Source: Hymenobacter rigui
GTDB lineage: Bacteria; Bacteroidota; Bacteroidia; Cytophagales; Hymenobacteraceae
Assembly (NCBI RefSeq): GCF_003944715.1
Contig: NZ_RWIT01000015.1
Span: 53,325-117,324, forward strand
Reading direction: 5' to 3'
Length of the DNA: 64,000 bases
This document shows, one piece after another, positions 25,950 to 33,969 of the stretch (position 1 is the first letter of the stretch; every line of letters begins with the position of its first letter). Made by a program: the position numbers and the translations under genes. The notes under the pieces are model-generated. The model was not told the origin of the DNA. It saw only the letters and a program-made list of their open reading frames with translations, and did not search any database.

Positions 25950-26759
25950 ATGCGACACATTCTGCAAAAAACTGGATTACTGGCCGGCCTTGCGCTTACT
26001 TTGGGCGGGGCCGCCTCCTGCTCCAAAGATGGTGACGGCGTGCTGCTCTTCTCTGTGGAAGACGACAAAGCCCTCGGCCAAAAAGTAGCCGCCCAAACCG
26101 ATTCCACTTTCCGCGCCAAAGGCCAATTGGTGGAACCTGGCAGCAACCCGCAGGCGTATGCGGCCCTCGGACGCATTGTAACGCGCGTCCTCGATAACGG
26201 TAAACTGCAATACCGCAACGAGTTTCCGTGGGATGTGAAGATTATCCGCGACGACGCCACCCAGAATGCCTTTGCCACGCCCGGCGGCCATATCTACGTG
26301 TACTCGGGCCTGATTAAGTACCTCGATAACGAGACGGAGCTGGCCGGTGTGCTGGGCCACGAAATTGCCCACGCCGACCGTCGGCACACCTCACGGCAGC
26401 TGCAGAACCAGTATGGCATCAGCGTGCTGCTGAGCCTGTTGCTGGGCGAGAATGAGAACACGCTGGTGGATGTGGCTTCCAGCCTGGGCCAGCTGAAATT
26501 CAGCCGCGACTACGAGACGGAGGCTGATGCCTACTCAGTGGAATACCTCAATGGCACTAACTACTACGCCTGCGACGGGGCGGCCGGCTTTTTCATCAAG
26601 GCCCAGAATGAAGGCCAGCAAAGCCCGCCGGAATTCCTGAGTACGCACCCCGACCCTGGTTCCCGGATTCAGAACATCCAGACGAAGGCCGATCAGCTGG
26701 CATGCCGCAACCGCACGGCTGGCAGCTCTGACTTCAATGCCCTGAAAAGCGCGCTCTAG
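25950..26759 (+). CDS. M48-family zinc metalloprotease, lipoprotein (paralog 1)
   Basis: A 269-residue exported peptidase. ATG 25950 gives a signal peptide with lipobox AASC. AGVLGHEIAHADRRHTS carries the zinc-binding H-E-x-x-H, and YETEADAYSVEYL supplies the third ligand Glu. FATPGGHIYVYSGLI precedes it, and SPPEFLSTHPDPGSRIQNIQ ends the conserved domain, as in the BepA/YfgC group. It probably degrades or chaperones envelope proteins. It lacks the TPR tail of BepA. A second M48 gene of exactly the same length lies at 32685. A perfect hairpin follows the stop. Confidence 0.9.
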   Translation: MRHILQKTGLLAGLALTLGGAASCSKDGDGVLLFSVEDDKALGQKVAAQTDSTFRAKGQLVEPGSNPQAYAALGRIVTRVLDNGKLQYRNEFPWDVKIIRDDATQNAFATPGGHIYVYSGLIKYLDNETELAGVLGHEIAHADRRHTSRQLQNQYGISVLLSLLLGENENTLVDVASSLGQLKFSRDYETEADAYSVEYLNGTNYYACDGAAGFFIKAQNEGQQSPPEFLSTHPDPGSRIQNIQTKADQLACRNRTAGSSDFNALKSAL

Positions 26760-26780
26760 GCTCCGGCTCACCGCGTACTT

Positions 26781-26814
26781 AAAGCTTCCGAAGCGCGCTT
26801 CGGAAGCTTTTTTT
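26781..26814. terminator. Intrinsic terminator
   Basis: AAAGCTTCCGAAG, CGCG-centred, then CTTCGGAAGCTTT and T5; perfect and self-complementary, just after the M48 gene. Confidence 0.9.
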
Positions 26815-26908
26815 TGGCCTGTTTCTACTGGTTTTCGGGTTTAACACAACACAGATCCGATGATGTTGCGTAGGCAAAACCAGTAGTAACCCGTTTTCTT
26901 TACGCCCG

Positions 26909-28090
26909 ATGGCACTTCTAGATACTCTGAGTAATTGGGCTGAACGCGCCGACGACGCCCTGACCCGCACCCGCGCCCGCCTGGGTCTGCTGCATCCGCT
27001 GCAGCTGATTCCGTACCGCAGCTACGGCACGCCGGAGCGCCTATACGTGAAAGGGCGCCTGCTTACCGATAAAGGCATTAAGGAGCCGGACCCGGCTGAT
27101 TCGCGCTGGCACAACCTACTGAACATGTACCGCCGCTTCGACAGCAACGAAATCAGTGGTGCCCAACTCAGCGTGCTGCCCGCCGATGGCACCGATCATA
27201 CGGTAATATCGGATGAAGAAGGGTATTTCACGCTGAATCTGGCCCCGGACGCGTTGCCCGAGCCGGTTGACTACCTATGGTACCCGGTGGAGGTGCTGCT
27301 GCGCAAAGCCCCCGCACCATTCCCAACCCCGCCGGGCCTCAATACCCAGGCCATGGTACTCATCCCGCCGCACGATGCGGAATACGGCATCATCTCCGAC
27401 CTCGACGATACCGTTATCCAGACTTCAGCCACGGATTTGCTGCGCATGGCCCGCACGGTGCTATTGCGCAATGCCCGCTCCCGGTTGCCGTTTAAGGGCG
27501 TAGCCGAGTTTTACCGGCAGCTACAACTGGGCCGCAACGGTAAGCGCAACAACCCGTTCTTCTACGTCTCGTCCTCGCCCTGGAATCTGTACGATTTGCT
27601 GGAGGATTTTCTGCACCTGAATGATATTCCCCCCGGCCCGCTCCTGCTCCGGGATATGGCGCTGAAGCGCAAAGAAGCCGGCGCAGCTTCTGAGCATCAC
27701 GGGCACAAGCTTAAGGAAATCGACAACCTGCTCCTCACCTATGCCAAACTCCCCTTCGTCCTCATCGGCGACTCGGGACAGGAGGACGCCAATATTTACC
27801 GGGAGGTAGTGCGCCGCCACCCCGGCCGCGTGCTGGCCATTTATATCCGCGACGTGAACCTGCCGGAGCGGGCAGCTCTGGTGCAGAAGGTAGCGGAAGA
27901 GTTGCGAGACGAGAAAGTGGAAATGTTACTGGTAGAGGATACGGTACAAGCCGCCCGGCATGCTGCCAACTCGGGGCTGGTATTTCAGGATGCTATACCC
28001 GCTGTGGAGCAGGAAAAGCAAAAAGATGAAACGGACCCAGAAGAGGACGGCCTTGATGGCGAAGGCACCGGCAAACCGGTAATGCGCTGA
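26909..28090 (+). CDS. App1-type phosphatidate phosphatase domain protein (DUF2183)
   Basis: A 393-residue cytosolic protein. The N-terminal 150 residues form a beta-rich part (YGTPERLYVKGRLLTDKG, SDEEGYFTLNLAP). The catalytic HAD-type domain starts at YGIISDLDDTVIQT (D-x-D-D-T nucleophile motif), continues with YVSSSPWNLYDLLEDFL and ends with FVLIGDSGQEDANIYREVV. These three blocks define the App1 family, whose yeast founder is a phosphatidate phosphatase. The bacterial substrate is not established. The C-terminal 30 residues are acidic (EQEKQKDETDPEEDGLDGEG). It ends at a word palindrome shared with the convergent gene. Confidence 0.88.
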   Translation: MALLDTLSNWAERADDALTRTRARLGLLHPLQLIPYRSYGTPERLYVKGRLLTDKGIKEPDPADSRWHNLLNMYRRFDSNEISGAQLSVLPADGTDHTVISDEEGYFTLNLAPDALPEPVDYLWYPVEVLLRKAPAPFPTPPGLNTQAMVLIPPHDAEYGIISDLDDTVIQTSATDLLRMARTVLLRNARSRLPFKGVAEFYRQLQLGRNGKRNNPFFYVSSSPWNLYDLLEDFLHLNDIPPGPLLLRDMALKRKEAGAASEHHGHKLKEIDNLLLTYAKLPFVLIGDSGQEDANIYREVVRRHPGRVLAIYIRDVNLPERAALVQKVAEELRDEKVEMLLVEDTVQAARHAANSGLVFQDAIPAVEQEKQKDETDPEEDGLDGEGTGKPVMR

Positions 28091-28100
28091 GTGAGCGGCT

Positions 28101-28174
28101 GAATTGTCGGGTGGGTGAATAGCTGAATTGGGCTATTATTGAAGCAGTTTAGCCATTCAGCCATCCGACAATTC
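28101..28174. repeat. Palindromic word element between convergent genes
   Basis: Left arm GAATTGTCGGGTGGGTGAAT (28101-28120) and the reverse complement at 28155-28174 differ at two of 20 positions. Beyond the arms, the words GTGAAT, CTGAAT and GGCTA recur in shifted order. It lies between the App1-type gene and the NTF2-like gene. Confidence 0.75.
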
Positions 28175-28180
28175 ACCCAT

Positions 28181-28633
28181 TCAACTCGAATGGTCGGCTA
28201 CCACTACCCACTGCCCGTTGATACGGCGGAAGACCAGCAGAAAATGTCCCTGCAGGTCGCCGGCGGCGGGGCGGGCCAGGTGCCAGCGGCCAATTACCTG
28301 CGCGGCGTCCGGGCTGAGGGGCTGAATCCGGAGGTTGCTGAAATCCAGTTGGCCCATGGCGGCCGGCGTGGGGTAGCTGCGCCGGTAATTATCCAGGGTG
28401 CGCTGCCAACCGTAGGTCAGGCCGCTTTTACCGATAAACACCAGGGAATCGTTCTGCCAGTAGCCCTGCATAAATCCCGCCACGTCGCCGCGGTTCCAGG
28501 CGGCCGTCTGGGTGGTGAGCACCTGCCGGATGGCCTGGCGGGCGGCGCTGGCAGAGGCCGGGGAAAGTGGCCGGGCAGCCGTGCAGGCCGTGAGCAGCGC
28601 ACCGCCAAGCAGCAGGTAAACAACGTATTTCAT
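28181..28633 (-). CDS. SnoaL/NTF2-like lipoprotein (YybH type)
   Basis: A 150-residue protein. ATG 28633 (MKYVVYLLLGGALLTAC) gives a lipoprotein signal with lipobox LTAC. The mature domain shows the cone-shaped NTF2-like pattern of YybH proteins: a first helix IRQVLTTQTAAWNRGDVAGF, a Y-W-x-N-D-S-L-V-F-I-G strand, GWQRTLDNYRRSYP, and final strands QVIGRWHLARP, GHFLLVFRRINGQWVVVADH. This fold serves as an enzyme or as a binding cup; the W-N-R-G-D motif is the common mark. The substrate cannot be told. It is monocistronic and followed by the word palindrome. Confidence 0.82.
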   Translation of the reverse strand: MKYVVYLLLGGALLTACTAARPLSPASASAARQAIRQVLTTQTAAWNRGDVAGFMQGYWQNDSLVFIGKSGLTYGWQRTLDNYRRSYPTPAAMGQLDFSNLRIQPLSPDAAQVIGRWHLARPAAGDLQGHFLLVFRRINGQWVVVADHSS

Positions 28634-28667
28634 ACAAATTGGAGCGAGTAGAAATACGAAGAAACAC

Positions 28668-28704
28668 AAAACGCCCGCCTTTCGCATATCGAAGGCGGGC
28701 GTTT
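28668..28704. terminator. Intrinsic terminator after mtgA
   Basis: AAACGCCCGCCTTTCG and CGAAGGCGGGCGTTT pair around CATAT. It lies 24 bases past the mtgA stop on the minus strand. Confidence 0.8.
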
Positions 28705-28727
28705 CCGGTGCCGGATTTTCCGCACTG

Positions 28728-29474
28728 CTATTTATTGTCCATCAGCTCCTGCACATACACTGAGCCACGCAGCTGCCGCATCCGGCGCAGCACGCGCCGC
28801 TGCTTGGCCCGCGCCTGCGGCCCCGGATTGCTGGCCCGAAACCGCAACGGATTGGGCAGCACCCCCGCCAACAGCGCCGCTTCCTGCGGATTCAGCTGGC
28901 TGGCTGATTTGTGGAAATACCGCTGCGAAGCCGCTTCGGCCCCGAAAATACAGTCGCCCATTTCGGCCACATTCAGGTACATTTCCATAATGCGGCGCTT
29001 GTTCCAGAGCAGCTCAATCAGCAGGGTAAAATACGCCTCCGCCGCTTTGCGCACGTAGCTGCGGCCGTGCCACAGAAACACATTTTTGGCTACCTGCTGC
29101 GAGATGGTGCTGCCGCCCCGCAGCTGCTTTTTGCCGCTCATGTTTGATTTGGCCGCCTTCATCAGGGCGTCGCCGTCGAAGCCGTGATGCACCAGGAAAC
29201 GCTGGTCTTCGGCTGCCACCAGAGCCAGCGGCAGCTGCGGCGACACGTCCTCCAGACTCAGGAAACTGTAACGGATCCGCCGGTCGTTTTCCTGGATTCC
29301 ATAGTAGCCTTTGCCGACTGGCGCGTGGGCCCGGCGGTCCAGCATCAGCCAGGTGGCCGGCGGACTTACCCAACGGTAAATCACTACCCAGGCCACGGAG
29401 GTCAGAAATAACGCGGCTATTACCTGAACTGCCACTCTGCCTACCCGTCGGGCGGTTTGCCTGTAATCTGTCAC
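28728..29474 (-). CDS. mtgA: Monofunctional peptidoglycan glycosyltransferase
   Basis: A 248-residue GT51 enzyme starting at GTG 29474. An N-terminal membrane anchor (VAVQVIALFLTSVAWVVIY-like, residues 14-32) is followed by the transglycosylase domain: LALVAAEDQRFLVHHGFDGD with the catalytic Glu, GGSTISQQVAKNVFLW, RSYVRKAAEAYFTLLIELLW, KRRIMEMYLNVAEMGDCIFG and QEAALLAGVLPNPLRF. There is no transpeptidase domain, and the length fits MtgA. It polymerises lipid II into glycan strands on the outer face of the inner membrane. Confidence 0.94.
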   Translation of the reverse strand: MTDYRQTARRVGRVAVQVIAALFLTSVAWVVIYRWVSPPATWLMLDRRAHAPVGKGYYGIQENDRRIRYSFLSLEDVSPQLPLALVAAEDQRFLVHHGFDGDALMKAAKSNMSGKKQLRGGSTISQQVAKNVFLWHGRSYVRKAAEAYFTLLIELLWNKRRIMEMYLNVAEMGDCIFGAEAASQRYFHKSASQLNPQEAALLAGVLPNPLRFRASNPGPQARAKQRRVLRRMRQLRGSVYVQELMDNK

Positions 29475-29740
29475 GAGTGTAATTGCCTGAATTTAGTTGG
29501 GCCCAATGCGGAAGCCGGCCGTAAAAGTAGCGGCTGATGCAGCACAATTGGTTTTCCGGGGCAGCATTTCTGCTGATGTCGGTTAGCCAAACGGGCAGCC
29601 TGCTTGTTATAGCAGAAGCTTTCGGGATGCGGCCGGCTGTCACGTCAGGATTATTTCCGCATATTGGCAGCCGCCCGGCCCCGACGGCCGCAGGTTTTTC
29701 TTTCTCCCCTGCTCTCCTCTCACCCAACCCTCCCACTGCA

Positions 29741-30373
29741 ATGCGTCAGCTGGCCTTATTTCCGCTCAATCTGGTTGTATTTCCGGGAGAAAAGCTCAAC
29801 CTGCACATTTTTGAGCCCCGCTACCGCCAGCTGGTTCACGACTGTCTGCAGGACAATATCACCTTCGGTATCCCGCCCTATATTAATGGTGGCGTTAGCA
29901 CACTGGGCACGGAAATGCGGCTGATCAGCATCGAAAAAACCTATCCAACCGGGGAAATGGACATTCGTACCAAGGCCATTGGGCTGTTTCAGGTGCGGGA
30001 GTTTTTCCATGAGCTGCCCGGTAAGCTGTATGCCGGCGCCACTGTGGAGCCCCTACCCGATGATGACGCCGCTGACCTAGTGATGCACCACCAAACCCGC
30101 CGGCTGATTCAGCAGCTGTATGATGTGCTGGGGTTACGGCGGCTGTTGCTGGAGCTGCCCGACAACTTCCGGGCCTATGAGGTGGCGCATCATCTGGGCA
30201 TGAGCACCGAGCAGGAATACCAACTGATGGAAGCGGCAACGGAAGTGGAGCGTCAGCAGCTGGTACTGGCTCACCTAGAGCATGTGCTGCCAGTACTGCT
30301 GGAAACCGAGCGACTTAAGGAACGGGTACGCCTGAATGGCCATTTCAAAAATCTGACGCCTCCCACTTTCTAG
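29741..30373 (+). CDS. LON peptidase substrate-binding domain protein
   Basis: A 210-residue protein. ATG 29741 (MRQLALFPLNLVVFPGEKLN) starts exactly at the conserved domain, so the longer frame upstream is rejected. LHIFEPRYRQLVHDCLQ, TYPTGEMDIRTKAIGLFQVR and LYAGATVEPLPDDD are the strands of the Lon N-terminal domain. The helical part (RLIQQLYDVLGLRRLLLELP, SYEVAHHLG-like) follows. There is no ATPase or protease domain. Such free-standing Lon-N proteins are thought to bind unfolded or specific proteins; the partner is not known. The 266 bases between it and mtgA hold both promoters but no clear motif. Confidence 0.88.
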   Translation: MRQLALFPLNLVVFPGEKLNLHIFEPRYRQLVHDCLQDNITFGIPPYINGGVSTLGTEMRLISIEKTYPTGEMDIRTKAIGLFQVREFFHELPGKLYAGATVEPLPDDDAADLVMHHQTRRLIQQLYDVLGLRRLLLELPDNFRAYEVAHHLGMSTEQEYQLMEAATEVERQQLVLAHLEHVLPVLLETERLKERVRLNGHFKNLTPPTF

Positions 30374-30467
30374 GCCTTTCTCGGGGGTAGCCATCCGTCG
30401 GCTCCACGGGGTGGCAGCAAACTGCCGACTATTTGCGTACAGTAGCTACTCACGCAACTTTATTTCC

Positions 30468-31688
30468 GTGGTGGTTTCTTCTTTTGCTTTTTATGCGCTG
30501 TTGGTTTTCGCCGGGCTTTTACTGCTTTGGCTGCTGAGCCGGTACATGGAAGAGCGGCGCTACCGGCGGCGGCCGTACGTGGCCCCGGCCTGCAACGACT
30601 GGGCCATGCAGCCAGTACCGGAGGAACCGCCGCTACACCGCGTGGCCCTGCTCGGCGACCCGGGCGCAGTGGCCACCACCGGCTCCGACCCAGTGTTGCA
30701 GCTGCTGGAACAATGGCAGCAGGAAACCGGACGGAGCGGTACTATCATTATCCTCGGCGACAATGTTTATCCGGTAGGCATGCCGCCGCTTCACCACCCC
30801 AGGCGGCCCCTGGCAGAGGCGCGCTTCGATGCACTGCTGGATAGCCTGCGCCAGTTTGCGGGCAACGTGGTGCTGCTCAGTGGCAACCACGACTGGAACA
30901 AGGGCCGCCCCGATGGCTGGGAATATCTGCGCCGCCAGGAAGCCTACGTGCGAGAAAAGCTGCCCTCCGCTCACTATCTACCCGCGGATGGCACGCCTGG
31001 CCCCGTTACACTGCAGCTGGCCCCCGGTTTGCTGCTGATTGTGCTCAATACGCAATGGTGGGTACAGCGTGGCGCCCGCCCGGCCGCCAATGCCAAAGAG
31101 CCGTTCCGTCAGCTTCGGCAGCTACTGGAAGCCAACCGCCACCAGCGGGTGCTGGTGGCAGGCCACCACCCGCTGTACTCCAATGCTCTGCACGGCGGCA
31201 AATTCACGGCCAAGCAGCATATTTTCCCATTCACCACCGTACATAAACGGGCGTATGTGCCCCTGCCGCTTATTGGCTCACTGCTTCCACTGTACCGCAA
31301 GCTGGTAGGTGCGGCCGAGGATATGGCGCACCCCCGCTACCGCAAAATGCGCCGCCGCCTGCTACGGGTGCTGCACGATTTTCCGGATGTGGTGTACGCC
31401 GCCGGCCACGACCATAACCTGCAGTATTTCCAGCGCCACGGCGGGCATTACCTCGTAAGTGGGGCCGGCAGCAAAACGGCTTTTGTGCAGAAGGGCGGAC
31501 AGGCCACCTTCGTGCACGAGCATACCGGATTTTTCAGCGTTGATTTTTACCCCCGACAAACCTGGCTACGTACGCTGGAGCCGGGCGCTGCTTCGGAGGT
31601 GTTTCGGGTGCGCCTATACCCTGCCCGAGCCGCCGCTGCCCCGGTTGTACCGTTGCCTAAGCGCCTGGAGCACCTGCTCAGCCGCTAA
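30468..31688 (+). CDS. Membrane-anchored calcineurin-like metallophosphoesterase
   Basis: About 406 residues. The start is a GTG at 30468 or the adjacent GTG at 30471; both precede the hydrophobic anchor SFAFYALLVFAGLLLLWLLS. The metal-site motifs are in order: VALLGDPGA (a usual GD-A-G site, here with Pro), IIILGDNVYPVGMP, VVLLSGNHDWNKG, VLVAGHHPLYS and YAAGHDHNLQYFQ. The length and motif spacing match the phosphoesterase that heads large Bacteroidota outer-membrane proteins, but no barrel follows here. The substrate is unknown. Its stop overlaps the stop of the convergent gene by three or four bases. Confidence 0.88.
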   Translation: MVVSSFAFYALLVFAGLLLLWLLSRYMEERRYRRRPYVAPACNDWAMQPVPEEPPLHRVALLGDPGAVATTGSDPVLQLLEQWQQETGRSGTIIILGDNVYPVGMPPLHHPRRPLAEARFDALLDSLRQFAGNVVLLSGNHDWNKGRPDGWEYLRRQEAYVREKLPSAHYLPADGTPGPVTLQLAPGLLLIVLNTQWWVQRGARPAANAKEPFRQLRQLLEANRHQRVLVAGHHPLYSNALHGGKFTAKQHIFPFTTVHKRAYVPLPLIGSLLPLYRKLVGAAEDMAHPRYRKMRRRLLRVLHDFPDVVYAAGHDHNLQYFQRHGGHYLVSGAGSKTAFVQKGGQATFVHEHTGFFSVDFYPRQTWLRTLEPGAASEVFRVRLYPARAAAAPVVPLPKRLEHLLSR

Positions 31689-32590
31689 GCTTCAGTTGGC
31701 ACCGGAACCAGCACCCGCAGGCTGCGGGGCTGAATCTCTACGTCAACCGGCGTGGGCAGCTGGTGGGGCTCACCATCTACCTGCACCAGCACCTGCCCTG
31801 CACCCGACACCGCAATACGGGCGTGGCGGCACCGTAGCCGCCGGGTGTAGTCCGATTCATCAAAGTCGCTGGTATACAAGCGGTATAGCAAACCCGGTGC
31901 GGCGGTATTGGGAAAGGGCGCAATCAGGCACAGTTCAAACTCGCCGTCATCCAGCCGACTGTTCGGGTTGATAACCACGTTGCTCCCGAACGTGTTAGCA
32001 TTGGCAATAGTCAGCATGAAGGCTTCGCCCTCCCAGGTTTCCCGGTCGGTTTGGATATGATACGAGGCGGGCTGGTAGGCGGCATATTCCTGCGTGGCAA
32101 TGCGCACGTAGGCCCCGGGGCCGCGCACATCACCTTCATCAAACTTCTGCACAATCAGGGCATTAAAGCCGATATCGGCCAGATGCGCCGCGAAAAGTCC
32201 CCCTACCCGCAGCGTATCCAGGGTGCGCACTGTATATTCCCAGGTGAGGCGCAAAGCGGCCGGCACATCCTGCGGTATTCCCAGATCCTTCGACAGCCCA
32301 TTACCGGACCCCAGCGGGATAATTCCCAGCGGCAGCGCACTGCCACTCACGGCCTCCGCTACCAGGCTCACGGTACCGTCGCCGCCGGCCGCAAACACGG
32401 CATCGTAGCGGTGCTCCGCGAGGTGGCTGGTAAGGTGCGCCAGATCGTTCTGCCCGGTGGTGTGGAAGAAGGCTGCCGTGCGGCCCCGTTCAGTGCAATA
32501 CGCAGTGATGGTACTCTCCAGCGCCGTCTTGTCAACGTCACCGGAAATCGGGTTGAGTACAAACAGCAGGTCCCGGAGTTGTGCAGGCAT
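31685..32590 (-). CDS. Diacylglycerol kinase family lipid kinase
   Basis: A 301-residue protein starting at ATG 32590 (MPAQLRDLLFVLNPISG). The catalytic domain shows LLFVLNPISGDVDKTALE, VFAAGGDGTVSLVAEAV with the G-G-D-G-T loop, and LPLGIIPLGSGNGLSKDLGI. The C-terminal beta domain has FGSNVVINPNSRLDDGEFEL and VLVQVDGEPHQLPTPVDVEI. The family phosphorylates lipids such as diacylglycerol or sphingosine-like bases; Bacteroidota make sphingolipids, so either is possible. The TAG stop overlaps the TAA of the phosphoesterase gene, so the two transcripts run into each other. Confidence 0.92.
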   Translation of the reverse strand: MPAQLRDLLFVLNPISGDVDKTALESTITAYCTERGRTAAFFHTTGQNDLAHLTSHLAEHRYDAVFAAGGDGTVSLVAEAVSGSALPLGIIPLGSGNGLSKDLGIPQDVPAALRLTWEYTVRTLDTLRVGGLFAAHLADIGFNALIVQKFDEGDVRGPGAYVRIATQEYAAYQPASYHIQTDRETWEGEAFMLTIANANTFGSNVVINPNSRLDDGEFELCLIAPFPNTAAPGLLYRLYTSDFDESDYTRRLRCRHARIAVSGAGQVLVQVDGEPHQLPTPVDVEIQPRSLRVLVPVPTEA

Positions 32591-32684
32591 GAGCAATGAA
32601 AATGAACAGCAATAACGGTCAGAGATGCCTATAAAAATATAGCCAGCAAAGTGCTGGCTATATTACTTTCAAAACTAAGGGCCG

Positions 32685-33494
32685 CTAAGGCTTCAGGTTG
32701 GCCGGCAGCCCCTGCGGATAATCGGCGGCAATATCCCGCTGCAGCTCCTGTATCCGGTTGCCGGGGTTGGGGTGGGTGCTCAGAAACTCGGGCGGACTGC
32801 TGCCCCGGTTTTCCTGCTCCAGCACTTCCATCACCTGAATCATAGCCCGGGGATCGTAGCCAGCGGAGGGCGTAAAATCCACGGCCAGTTTATCGGCTTC
32901 CAGCTCATCCTCGCGGCCGTAGCGCAGCGTCAGGAGCTTGCCCACCATAGCGGCGGCGGCGGCACTGGCGGCAGTACCGGGCCGGTCCGGGTCGTAGAGC
33001 CCAATGGCGGCGGCCCCGGTGAGGCCATTGGTGAGCTGTGATTTAGCCACCTGCTCTGCCGAGTGGCGGGCTACTACGTGCCCAATTTCATGGGCCAGTA
33101 CGCCGGCCACCTGGCCTTCCGTTTTCAGGTTTTTCAGCAATCCGGCCGTGATGAATACCTGCCCACCGGGCAATGCAAAGGCATTAATAGTATTCTCATC
33201 TGCCAGCAGGTGAAACTGGAATTTGTAGGGTGTCTGGCTGGCTTTGGTGCTCCGTACAATCTGCTGGCCAATGCGCTCCACAGCGGCTCCGGCCTTCTGG
33301 TCGGGGTGAATGCCGCCGTATTGCTGCGCCATTTCCGGAGCAGCCTGCAGGCCCAGGGCTATTTCCTGCTCCGCCGACATATTCACGTGCTGGACTTCGC
33401 CGGTTACTTCATTTTTCTGCGTGTTGCAGTAGTAGGGAATGAACGCAAAGGCGGCCATTACCAGGGCTATTATGTAGCGAAGATTGCCTCTCAT
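32685..33494 (-). CDS. M48-family zinc metalloprotease, exported (paralog 2)
   Basis: A 269-residue protein starting at ATG 33494 (MRGNLRYIIALVMAAFAFIP). A signal or anchor segment is followed by a polar stretch. FALPGGQVFITAGLLKNL precedes AGVLAHEIGHVVARHSAEQ (H-E-x-x-H), and EDELEADKLAVDF holds the third zinc ligand. SPPEFLSTHPNPGNRIQELQ closes the domain, almost as in the protein at 25950. An Ala-rich helical segment (TAASAAAAAMVGKLLTL) lies between. The two proteins are paralogs of equal length 6 kb apart. The role is probably in envelope protein quality control. Confidence 0.92.
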   Translation of the reverse strand: MRGNLRYIIALVMAAFAFIPYYCNTQKNEVTGEVQHVNMSAEQEIALGLQAAPEMAQQYGGIHPDQKAGAAVERIGQQIVRSTKASQTPYKFQFHLLADENTINAFALPGGQVFITAGLLKNLKTEGQVAGVLAHEIGHVVARHSAEQVAKSQLTNGLTGAAAIGLYDPDRPGTAASAAAAAMVGKLLTLRYGREDELEADKLAVDFTPSAGYDPRAMIQVMEVLEQENRGSSPPEFLSTHPNPGNRIQELQRDIAADYPQGLPANLKP

Positions 33495-33682
33495 GACTGG
33501 TTGTAGGGAAGGGAGTGGGAAGTGCGAATCCAGGACAAAACGTCCTTTGCGACTTGTAACGCGTCGTTTTTTGTAGGGTTGCCCGGAGCTCTGAAACCCA
33601 AAATCCAGCGATGCACGTATCAGCCCGTATTCCGGCCCCTCTGGCAGGTGGCTTCTCTCCCTCACCGTAATTTTCCTGCGTC

Positions 33683-33877
33683 ATGAATCAGAAACGCACA
33701 TTCGGCAGTATCCTCACCGTACTCGGTATCATTGGTATCATTCTGGGCGCACTGGGCTTCCTCGGTATTGGCGGCCTTGGCCTAGGCAAGATGAACTCTC
33801 TGGTTCCCTTCGTAGTAGGCCTGATCTTCTTTTTTGCGGGTATCAACCTGGTGCGCACTACCAGCGACCGGGCTTAG
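33683..33877 (+). CDS. 64-residue two-helix membrane protein
   Basis: A small protein with two hydrophobic helices: ILTVLGIIGIILGALGFLGI near residues 9-28 and LVPFVVGLIFFFAGINLV near 40-57. A Gly-rich turn (GGLGLGKMNS) joins them. The sequence is Gly-rich in the manner of small Bacteroidota inner-membrane proteins. I do not know its role. It is divergent from the M48 gene with 188 bases between, and a strong terminator follows 23 bases after its stop, so it is expressed alone. Confidence 0.65.
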   Translation: MNQKRTFGSILTVLGIIGIILGALGFLGIGGLGLGKMNSLVPFVVGLIFFFAGINLVRTTSDRA

Positions 33878-33900
33878 CCCCTCACCCCTTTCCGCCTAAA

Positions 33901-33952
33901 CCCATGCGGCCCCGCCTCTGTTGAATTCAGGAGCGGGGCCGCATGGGTATTT
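33901..33952. terminator. Intrinsic terminator
   Basis: CCCATGCGGCCCCGC and GCGGGGCCGCATGGG pair perfectly, followed by TATTTTT on the plus strand. It serves the small membrane protein gene and perhaps the convergent transpeptidase gene. Confidence 0.85.
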
Positions 33953-33969
33953 TTCTCTTCGATTGCTCT

